A DNA stretch of 64,000 nt, taken from Vibrio crassostreae 9ZC13 (GTDB lineage Bacteria; Pseudomonadota; Gammaproteobacteria; Enterobacterales; Vibrionaceae). The notes under the pieces are model-generated. The model was not told the DNA's origin. It worked only from the letters and a program-made list of their open reading frames with translations, and made no database searches. The position numbers were made by a program, and so were the translations under genes. The stretch covers positions 918,903-982,902 of the forward strand of contig NZ_AJYZ02000041.1 of NCBI RefSeq assembly GCF_000272045.2, read 5' to 3'. This document shows, in pieces, positions 1 through 12,000 of the stretch; position 1 is the first letter of the stretch, and each line of letters starts with the position of its first letter.

Positions 1-1
1 A

Positions 2-3000
2 CTGTACATTACCCTCGAAGGTGAAGTTCGCTTTGAGCCTAATCGAGATCTTGACCATACGGCCGGCGATATTGTTAAGTCGATAGTGGTGACCTCAAGC
101 GATTTCGACAAAGACTCAGTCACGTCAACCGTTACGTTAACGATCACCGATGGTGATATTCCAACCATTGATGTTATTCCAACGGTTAGCTTATCTGAAA
201 CGAACCTGACGGATGGTTCAGCCCCAAGTGGCAGTGCGGTAAGTCAAACCGAAACCATCACCTTCACTAATCAAAGTGATGATGTGGTCCGCTTCCGCCT
301 TGAACCAACAGAGTTCAATACCAATGATGCACTCACATCGAATGGTTTAGCTGTTGAATTACGTGAAGATCCGCAAGGGTCGGGCAACTACATCGGATTT
401 ACAACCAGCTCGTCGAATGCGGTAACCACAGTATTTACGTTGAGTTTTTCTGGGACAACCTTAGGTGAATACACCTTTACCTTAATCGAAGCCTTGGATC
501 ATCAAGATGCACGTGGCAACAACGACCTGAGTTTTGATCTGCCTGTGTATGCGGTGGATAGTGACGGCGACGATTCGTTAGTCTCTCAGCTTGGCGTGAC
601 TATTGGTGATGATGTGCAGTTGATGCAAGGCGGCACAATAACCAGTCGTGAGCCTGCTGGAGTCGTCGAAACATCGAATACTCTGGACGTGATGCCAAAT
701 CAGAGCGCAGATGGAGCAAAAATCACTTCATTTGTGTTTGATGGAAACAGTGCAGAAAGCCTTGATCTCAATGTGAATGGCGAGCAAGAGTTTGTGTTCA
801 CTGAAGGTTCTGTATTTATTACCACAGAAGGTGAGATACGATTCGAGCCTGTGCGAAATCAAGATCACACGAGTGGTGATATTACTAAGACGATTGTTGT
901 TACATCTACTGACCTTGATGGTGATATCGTCTCATCTACCGTGACATTGAAGATTACCGATGGTGATCTTCCAACGATCGATTTGGTCCCTGGAATTACG
1001 CTCTCAGAAGTGGATCTCGCTGATGGTTCTTCGCCAACCGGCAATCCAGTGGCGATGACTCAAGTTATTACCTACTCAGAGGGTAGTGACGATGTTAGTT
1101 ATTTCAGAATTGACCCTGCTCAGTTCAATACTTCGGGGGCTTTGAAGTCGAATGGATTAGAGGTTGAGATTAAAGAGCAGCCAGCGAATTCTGGTAATTA
1201 CATTGGCTTCGTCAAGGACGGTTCTAACGTCGAAACCAACGTCTTCACGATCAGTTTCTCGACAACCAATCTAGGGCAATATACGTTCACACTGCTTGAA
1301 GCGTTAGACCATACAGATGGATTACAAAACAATACTCTAAGTTTCGATGTCCCTGTTTTAGCGGTTGATACCGATGGTGATGATTCTGCAATGTCGCCAA
1401 TGACCGTGGTGATCACCGATGATGTACAAGGCGTTCAAGATGGGGCGTTAAGTATCACTGAGCCTTCACTTGCTGATATAGCAGCAGGTACGCCAACCAC
1501 GCCAACAATCGACGTTATGCCGACACAGAGTGCTGATGGCGCGAAAGTGACTCAGTTTATCTACGATGGTGGCACGGCTGTTATGTTAGACCCAACTGTG
1601 TCTACAGAACAAGTTTTTACCGTAACCGATGGCTTACTGTACATCACGATTGAAGGTGAGGTGCGCTTTGAACCAAGTAGAAATCTAGACCATTCATCTG
1701 GCGATATCGTGAGAACGATAGTCGTGACGACCAGTGATTTTGATAACGATACCGATACCGCGGATGTCACGTTGACGATCAAAGACGGAATTGATCCGGT
1801 TATCGATGTAGTGCCAGATATTAACCTATCGGAAGTTGGTCTTGCTGATGGCTCTATGCCGAGTGGTTCAGCGGTTAGCTCGACACAAACGATCACTTAT
1901 ACCGTGGGTAGTGATGATTTAAGCCACTTTAGAATTGCAACCAACGAGTTCAATCCTGGCGACCTACTCAAATCAAATGGTCTTGTTGTTCAGTTAAAAG
2001 AAGATCCTGCTTCACCTGGCGACTACATCGGGTTTACTGATGACGGGGCCGGTAACGTAACTAATGTATTCACCATTGATTTTGATAGCGTTAATAAAGG
2101 GCAGTTCACCTTCACTTTGATTGAGGCGTTAGATCACCTTGATGGTGATCTTAATAACAGCCTCAACTTCAACCTGCCTGTTTACGCCGTTGATACCGAT
2201 GGTGATGATTCGGTTAAACGCGATGTCATGGTAACGATACAAGATGACATTCAACAGATGCAAGATGGCACGTTAAGCATCACAGAGCCAAATACTGGCA
2301 CACCAACCACTGCTACTGTTGATGTAATGCCTACACCAAGTGCTGATGGGGCGACCATTACTCAGTTTACTTTTGGTGGCGGTTCAGCGATCACCTTGGA
2401 TCAAACTAACAATGGCGAGCAAGAGTTTACCTTCACTGAAGGCTCATTGTTTGTCACGCTAAGCGGTGATGTAAGGTTCGAACCAAACCGAAATCTAGAT
2501 CATTCTGCGGGCGACATTGTTAAGTCGATTGTGTTTACGTCTTCTGACTTTGATAAAGATACCTTTTCATCAACAGTCACGCTTACGATTGTTGATGGCG
2601 ATGGACCAACAATCAACGTTGTGCCAAGTGTCAGCTTGTCGGAAAGCTTACTTGCGGATGGTTCGACACCTAGCGGAACGCCTGTCAGTGTGACTCAGAC
2701 TATCACCTCGCTAGCGAGCAGTGATGACATTGGAAAAATAGTCGTTGAAGCTGGGCTGTTCAATACCAACGGCGTGTTGAAGTCTGATGGCCTTGAATTG
2801 AGTTTACGTGAGGAGCCTGCGGGTTCTGGCGACTACATTGCGTTTACGACGGATGGTTCGGGTGGTGAGAAAATCATATTCACCCTAGATTTTGATGATA
2901 CTAATCCTAGCCAGTATACCTTTACGCTGCTTGAGCGTTTGGATCACGTTGATGGCTTAGGAAGCAACGATCTGAGTTTTGATCTTTCTGTTTACGCGCA

Positions 3001-6000
3001 AGACACCGATGGCGATATTTCAGCGTCTAAACCGCTTTCAGTAACCATCACCGATGATGTCCAGTTAATGAAGTCTGGTGCGCTTAGCATCACTGAACCA
3101 AGCACGGGCACACCTACCACAACGACATTTGATGTGATGCCTGCGCAAAGTGCTGATGGCGCCACCATAACCAAATTTACTTATGGTAGTCAGCCTGAAG
3201 AGTCTCTGGTGCAAACCAACACTGGTGAGCAAGAGTTTGTATTTACGGAAGGTTCGTTGTTTATCACGCTTGAAGGTGATGTGCGCTTTGAGCCTAATCG
3301 AAACCTGAATCATTCTGGTGGTGATATCGTTAAGACGATTACCGTGACATCAGAAGATAAAGACGGTGATATTGTTACTTCGACCGTGACATTGACGATT
3401 TCAGATGGTGCTCCACCGGTAATTGATACTGTACCAACGGTTGCATTGGAAGAAGCGAATCTCGTGGATGGTTCATCTCCGAGCTTACCTGTGAGCCAAA
3501 CTGAAACCATTGCTTTCACAGCGGGAAGTGATGATGTGAGCTATTTCCGTATTGATACCACTCAGTTCAACACGTCTGGTGATTTGAAATCGGATGGCCT
3601 AGTGGTTCAGCTTAAAGAAGATCCAGCCAACAGCGGAACCTATATTGGTTTCGTTGAGAGTGGGGGTGTTCAAACGGATATCTTTACCATCACTTTTAAT
3701 AGTGTAGTGCTAGGCGAATACACCTTCACTTTGTTGGAAGAGCTCGATCATCTGCCTGTGCAAGGCAACAACGATCAAGTATTCACTCTGCCAGTGATCG
3801 CGGTCGACCAAGACAATACCGACTCTGTGATGAAACCTTTGACCGTTACTATCACCGATGATGTGCCTGTCATTACCGATACGACAGCGACCAGCACATT
3901 TGTGGTTGATGAAGATGATCTCGGCTCTGCGATTTCTCAAGCAACAGGTGCATTTGTTACCACAGAAGGTGCAGACCAAGTAGAGGTTTACGAACTGCGT
4001 AATATCTCTGCGCTTGAAGCGACATTGACCTCTGGAACTGAAGCGATTTCTATTACAGAAGTCACAGGTGCCGCCAACACAACGACCTATCAAGGTACGA
4101 CGACAAGTGGAACTCCTATCTTCACGCTCGCGCTAGCGAATGACGGCTCTTATACGTTTACGTTGCTAGGTCCTCTAAACCATCCAACAAGCCCGAATTC
4201 CAATACCTTAACGATTCCATTTGATGTCGTTGCGGTTGATGGTGACGGCGATGATTCTAACCAATATGTATTGCCAATCGAGGTGCTAGACGATGCGCCA
4301 GTAATGAGTGCGCCGACGGGTGAAACGGTTGTCGATGAAGACGATCTTACTGGTATTGGTTCCGATCAATCTGAAGACACCATTATTAATGGCCTGTTCA
4401 CTGTCGATGAAGGCGCGGATGGTGTTGTGAAGTATGAACTGGTTGATGAAGATTTGGTTCTGACTGGCTTAACCTCCAACGGAGAAAGTTTAGAGTGGCT
4501 TGCTGTTTCACAAAGCGGCACAACATTTACTTACGTTGCTCAAACTGCAACGAGTAATGAAGCTGTGTTTGAGATTATTTTCGATACCTCGGATAACAGC
4601 TATCAGTTTGAATTGTTTAAACCACTTAAGCACCCTGATGGCGCGAATGAAAACGCAATTGACCTTAACTTTTCTGTTGTTGCAGAAGATTTTGATCAAG
4701 ACCAATCAAACGCGATCGATTTGAAAATCACGGTGACTGATGATGTTCCATTGGTGACAACTCAATCGATCACACGAATTGAAGGCCAGGGCTATGGTAA
4801 TTCCAAAGTTGACATGTTTGCTAATGCGACGGATGTCGGCGCGGATGGCGCGGTACTGAGTCGAATTGAGGGCATTACCAGTAATGGTGCAGATATTGTT
4901 TTCCGTACAGGAAACAGCGGGCCGTACAGCAGCAGTTTCGATTTAAATAGCGGTAGTCAACAAGTACGAGTGTACGAACAAACCGACGATGGTAGTGGTG
5001 GCGTGGACACCCGTGAGCTAGGGCGTTTGCGTATCAACTCAAATGGCGAGGTTGAATTTAGAGCTAACGGCTATCTCGATCATGACGGCCTAGACACCAT
5101 CGATTTTTCGATTAATGTGATTGCGACGGATGGCGATTTAGATACCTCTGAAACACCGTTAGATATAACGATTACTGATAGGGACTCTACAAGAATCGCT
5201 CTGAAAGTGACGACCTTCGAGGATGCGGGTAGAGACTCAACCATACCTTATGCAACAGGCGATGAGCCGGCTCTTGAGAATATTCAAGATAACCAAAATG
5301 GTTTGCCTAATGCGCCAGCTCAAGTTGCGCTGCAAGTTAGTCTGTATGACCAAGATAACGCTGAATCTATTGGCCAGTTGACGATTAAAAGCCCGAACGG
5401 AGGTGATAGTCATCAAGGTACTTTTTATTACTTTGATGGTGTTGACTACATTGAATTAGTGCCTGAGTCAAATGGGAGCATTATATTTGGTCCTCCTCAA
5501 CTCGAACAAAGCTTTGCTCCAAATCCGAATGAGCCAAGACAAACTATTGCGACGATAGACAACTTGTTCTTTGTTCCGGACCAACACGCTAGTTCGGATG
5601 AAACTGGTGGGCGCGTTCGTTATGAGCTAGAAATTGAGAAAAATGGCAATACGGATCACACCGTTAACTCAAACTTCAGAATCGAGATTGAAGCGGTAGC
5701 GGATATTGCAACGTGGGATGACGCCAACAGTACTTATCAGTATCAAGTGAATGAAGATGAAGACAATGTTACGTTGCAGCTGAATGCTGAATCGCAAGAT
5801 AACAGTAATACTGAGACGATTACCTATGAACTTGAAGCGATTCAGGGTGATGGGAAGTTTGAGTTACTTGATCAAAATGGCAATGTGTTAACGCCTGTTA
5901 ATGGTGTTTATATCATCGCATCTGCTGATATCAATAGCACAGTCGTTAACCCAATCGGCAACTTCTCTGGACAAATTGAGTTCAAAGCGACGGCAATTAC

Positions 6001-9000
6001 GGAAGAGACGCTTAACCCATACGATGACTCAGCGAACGGCGGGTTAGACAAAACGACCGCTCGCTCTGTTGAGCAAAATATTATCATTGATGTGACTGCC
6101 GACGCGGATCCTGGTTCATTCAGTGTTAACAGGATTCGTATTAACGAAGACAATATTGATGCCCCAGACTACCTAGGTCCTCTGGACAACAAAGATGCCT
6201 TCACGCTAGACGAAGTCATCACAATGAACGGCTCAGTGGACACTGATGGTTCAGAAGAGCTATTTGTTCGTATCAGTAATATTACCGAAGGGGCGGTGCT
6301 TTATTTCCTTGGAACTACGACCCCAGTTCCTACAATCACCATTAACGGTATTGATTATCAGGAAGTGGCGTATTCCGATCTCGCCAACGTAGAGATTGTT
6401 CCGACTAAACACAGCAATGTCGATTTTACTTTTGATGTAACCGGTGTGGTTAAAGACACTGCGAACCTCTCTACTGGTGCACAAGTTGATGAAGAAATCC
6501 TAGGAACTAAAACGGTTAACGTTGAGGTTAAAGGGGTTGCAGATATTCCTTATGGCGGTACAAACGGTTCGGCTTGGACAGCAATCACCGATGGCACAAC
6601 ACCTGGTGTTCAAACCACGATCCAAGAGAGCCAGAATGGAGACAGCTACGCCGAGCTTGATTTCACCGTGTTGTCGGGAGAGAGAAGACCTGATCCTGCA
6701 GCAGTAGATCAAACCCCATTACCTGACGATGGTTCAGAATCCATAACCGTTATCCTCTCGGGTATTCCTGATGGCGTTATTCTGGAAGACGGTGACGGTA
6801 CCATTATTGACCTTAACTTTGTCGGTTACGAAACCGGTCCGGGTGGTAGCCCCGATCTTTCTAAACCTATCTACGAAGCGAACATCACTGACGCAGGTAA
6901 AACCTCAGGAATCCGCATCAGACCTGTCGATTCTTCAACAGAGAACATTCACATTCAGGGTAAAGTGATCGTGACTGAGAATGACGGTCATACGCTTACG
7001 TTTGACCAAGAAGTGCGAGTGTTGGTCGAACCTAGAATCGATACCTCAGCGACGTACAGCACAGTCACTAATGGCGATGAAGATACGGCGATCAGTATTG
7101 ATTGGCACCCAGAGGGTACTGATTATATTGATGATGATGAGCATTTCACTTCTATTGTGATCAGTGCCATTCCGACAGATGTTGAAAGTGTTGTGGTTAA
7201 TGGCGATGTAACTTGGGTTTACGATGCTTCAGCAGGCACTTTAACCATTACGCCGAAGAGTGGACAGACGGCAGAAGAGTTTACTCAAATTGCACTGAAC
7301 AATAATTTTATTCAGATCACACCTGAACAAGACTCGAGCACCGACTTTACGCTTAATACGGTTGTCATGATCGAAGAGCGAGATCATGAGTATGTTGATG
7401 CGACTGATCCTGGTCAGGGCATCGCTACCGCGACAATCACGGGCTCGATTGATGTTATCGTACGTCCAGTCGTTGAGCCGAAAGACGCTAGCAACAAGCT
7501 TATCGTCGATGATGTGCTGGGTACTGGAGCACTAGCAACCGTAGTTGCTGATGCAAACACTGGCGTGCTTAAGTTCACAACCAACAGCGATAATACATCG
7601 GTTACGGATGAGTTCGTCATTCGATATCAAGAAACAGATGCTTCGTCCGCTATCGAAGAAGTTGACCAGTTAGTTATTGAATTAACAAACGTGGACGGTT
7701 CGGAGCTATCAGATGCTGTACTCAATCAACTGCTCGTTATTGGCGCTGCTTATGAAGGCAATGGGCGCTGGGTTGTAACGAATGAAGACATATTTAGCAT
7801 CAGTGCATCGAACGGCCTTGTTCTTCCTTCAGGAAACAGCGGGGCTGGAGGGTTCAATGACATCAAGATGGACATCTTTAGTACGGTGATAGACCGAGGT
7901 GATGGTGCTGAGGTTGAGTCATCTACGGCCGCTCGTAGGGACGGAGAAGTCACTCTGTCATTTCCTCAAGTGGTGGTTGGGAGTAACAAGGTTGCTGCCG
8001 ATATTGATATTACACCAAACAGTGTTGTTGATGCGATTGAGGACACCCAGTTAGATCTGGGGACGGCATTGAATGGTCTAATTACGTTCTCGGGCGAAGA
8101 CGACTCAACTGATCAAGTGACCATCATTATTGATGACAGTGTGACCATTAATCCAGGAGCGGCGAACGAAGTCACCTTCCCAATTAGTTTATCGGGAAGC
8201 AGCGACCTCGACTTTGTTAACGGCAAATATGTATTCCAGACTACCGTTGATCAAGGGGTCTCGACTGACTTCTCTGGACTACTACTTAACTTACCAGCCG
8301 ACTACTCCGGCGACTTTAGGTTGCCGTTGACGATAGTAACTAAAGACGTATTGTCGGGTGATGAGAAAACTTTAGTGACAGAAGTAGTCATTAAAGTTGC
8401 TCCTGATGTTGAAGGTAACCCAGATATTGACGTTACTGTCGTTGGTTCGCTTGACGATTCGTTTAACCCTGTCGATACCGACGGTCAAACAGGGCAAGAT
8501 CCAGTCGGCTACGAAGATACCTATATCCAACTTGATTTCAGCTCGACCATTGATGACCAAGTAAGCGGAGTTGAAGGTGGTGACGAAAAATTCACCTCTA
8601 TCACACTGACGTTAAATGACACGAGTGTTGGGGCTTTCTATACCAGCGCAGGGGTATCGCTTGGCACATCGGTGACCTTTAATGAAGCTGAGATTAATGC
8701 AGGCGCGTTGGATAATGTACTATTCCGACCGGCGTTAAATTACCCAACAGATAATGACGTAAATCAGGTGCAAGTGAATGTCAGCGGGACGATTACCGAT
8801 ACTGCTACATACAATGATGCAGCTTCGCCAACTGGCAGCGCGACTGATACCGATACTTTCTCTACCAATGTCAGTTTTGAAGTCGTTCCTGTGGTGGATG
8901 ACGTGTCTGTCACTGGCCCGGGTAGCGATCCTGATGTTATCGAGATTACGGGTACTGAGGACCAGCTGATTTCTTTGTCGGGCACAGGGCCTGTATCGAT

Positions 9001-12000
9001 TGCACTGACTGACCTTGATGGCTCAGAACAGTTTGTGTCGATTAAGTTTACAGATGTACCTGATGGCTTCCAGATGCGTGCAGATGCTGGTTCGGCATAC
9101 ACGGTGAAGAATAATGGTGGTGGTGAGTGGAGTGTTCAACTACCTCAAGCATCAGGGTTATCGTTCGACTTGAGTGAGATTTCGATTTTACCGCCTAAGG
9201 ACTTCAGTGGTACGGCTGAATTTGGTGTTGCCGTATTTACTCAAGAATCTTTGTTGGGTGTGCCTACTGCAGCATCAAATCTGCCAAGCTTTAAGCTGCA
9301 TGTGGTACCTGTGGGTGATGATGTTGATACTAATCCAACAGATTCTGTGACAGGTAACGAAGGTCAAAACATTGATATCGAAATCAATGCGACGATTTTG
9401 GATAAAGAGCTATCTGCAACGGGCAACGGCACTTATACCGAGAATGCACCAGAGACACTTCGAGTAGAAGTTGCGGGCGTTCCTCAAGATGCCTCTATCT
9501 ATTATCCAGACGGCACAACCTTGGCTAGTTATGATCCAGTTACGCAGCTTTGGACACTTGATGTTCCTGCACAGTCGCTCGATAAGATCGTATTCAATTC
9601 AGGTGAACACAATAGCGATACGGGTAATGTATTAGGCATTAATGGCCCGCTGCAGATTACCGTTCGCTCTGTGGATACTGACGCTGATAACACCGAATAT
9701 TTGGGGACGCCAACCAGCTTCGATGTTGATCTGGTGATTGATCCTATTAACGATCAACCGATCTTTGTGAACGTAACGAATATTGAAACATCGGAAGACA
9801 TTAGTGTTGCTATCGACAACTTTAGTATCTACGACGTTGATGCTAACTTTGATAATCCAGACGCTCCGTATGTTCTTACGTTGCAAGTCGATCAAACACT
9901 TTCGGGAGCGCAAGGTGTGTTTGAGTTTACGAGCTCACCTGACGTGACGTTTGTATTGCAACCTGGTGGCTCATTGGTGATTACCGGTAAAGAAGCCGAC
10001 ATCAATACCGCATTGACTAATGGAGCCGTGACTTTCAAACCAGACCCAGACCAGAACTATCTCAACCAGAGTGGTTTAGTCACGATTAATGCAACACTCG
10101 ATGACGGCGGTAATAATGGCTTGATTGATGCGGGTGATCCGAATACAGCACAGACCAACCAAACTACTTTCACCATTAAAGTAACGGAAGTGAATGACGC
10201 TCCTGTGGCAACTGATGTTGATTTAGGTTCGATTGCTGAAGATGGTCAAATAGTGATTGTGGAAGGAGACTTGATTTCAGTAAGTTCTGACATTGAAAAC
10301 CATAACCTGACGGTTACGGGTGTAACCCTGACTCAAGGACAAGGCCAATTAACGCGCTTTGAAAACGCAGGTGGCGCCGATAACGCGGCGATTACCGGAC
10401 CATTCTGGCTGTTCGTTGCAGATAATGATTTCAACGGTGATGTGAAATTCAACTATTCCATTATCGATGATGGCACAACCAATGGTGTGGATGATTTCTT
10501 GACCGATAGCGCTGAAATTAGCCTCATCGTAACGGAAGTGAATGATGCACCTGTCGCGACAGACGTTGATTTAGGTTCGATTGCAGAAGATGGTCAAATC
10601 GTCATTGTTGAAGGGGATTTAATTGCAGCAAGCTCTGACCCAGAAAACCACAACTTAACAGTAACTGGTGTAACTCTGACTCAGGGACAAGGCCAACTAA
10701 CCCGCTTTGAAAATGCAGGTGGCGCCGATGACGCGGCGATTACCGGACCATTCTGGCTATTTGTAGCGGACAACGACTTTAACGGTGACGTTAAATTCAA
10801 TTACTCAATTACTGATGACGGTACAACTAATGGCGCGGATGACTTCCTAACCGACAGTGCTGAAATTAGTCTTGAAGTAACGGAAGTGAATGACGCCCCT
10901 GTAGCAACGGACATCGACTTAGGCAACATCCTTGAAGAAGGTCAGTTGATCATCAAAGAGGGCGATTTAATTGCTGCGACGAGCGATCCGGAAAACGACA
11001 CGATTACCGTGACTAATCTGGCGCTCGATGAAGGCCAAGGTCAACTACAACGCTTCGAGAACGTAGGTGGTGCTGATGATGCTACGATCACTGGCCCATA
11101 CTGGGTATTTACGGCAGCTGATGAATACAACGGCAACGTTAAGTTTACCTATACCGTAGAGGATGATGGTACAACCAACGGCGCTAATGACTTCCTAACG
11201 GATACAGCGGAGATCACCGCGATTGTCGATGGAGTGAACGATACACCGGTCGTTAATGGTGACAGTGTCACTACGGTTATTGACGAGGATGCTGGTCAAC
11301 TGTTGAGTGGTATCAATGTCAGTGACCCTGATTATGTAGATACATTTTCTGATGATCTGATGACCGTCACGCTGACGGTGGATTACGGTACATTGAATGT
11401 ATCACTTCCAGCAGTGACGACGGTTGTTGTTAACGGCAACAACACGGGTTCAGTCATCTTAGTGGGGACATTGAGTGACCTGAATGCGTTGATTGATACG
11501 CCAACCAGTCCAAATGGTGTTTTCCTTGATGCGAGCCTGTCTCCAACCAATAGCATTGGATTAGAAGTTGTTGCCAAAGACAGCGGCAACCCTTCAGGTA
11601 TTGCGATAGAGACAGCACCTGTGGTTTACAACATCGCGGTGACGCCAGTGGCGAATGCACCAACCCTGTCTATCGATAGTGCGACTAACTACGTGAGAAA
11701 CATTACTGCGAGTCAGTCTGTGAGTGCGAGTGGCATTCCTTTAGTTGGGATTATCGCAGCCTTAACGGACATTACAGAAGAGCTAACGCTGCATATCAGT
11801 GATGTACCTGCTGGCGCTCAAATCACCAGTGCTGCGGGTTCTGTGACGGATCTTGGCGGTGGTGTTTGGGTAGCAACGGCAGATGCAATTGAAAGCTTGC
11901 AAGCGGTTGGGCTTTCTCAAACTCCAGGTAACTACACACTGAAAGTCGAGGCGGTTTCTGAAGAGACTGACAACAACGATACAGCAACCTCTGCATCGAT

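Noticed and set aside
86..88. GTG as the start of the giant adhesin
   Set aside because: The frame is open to base 2 and the codons before it belong to a repeat unit, so the true start lies outside the window.
3065..3313. Minus-strand frames inside the adhesin
   Set aside because: Shadow frames of a repetitive coding sequence, repeated in parallel positions of other units.
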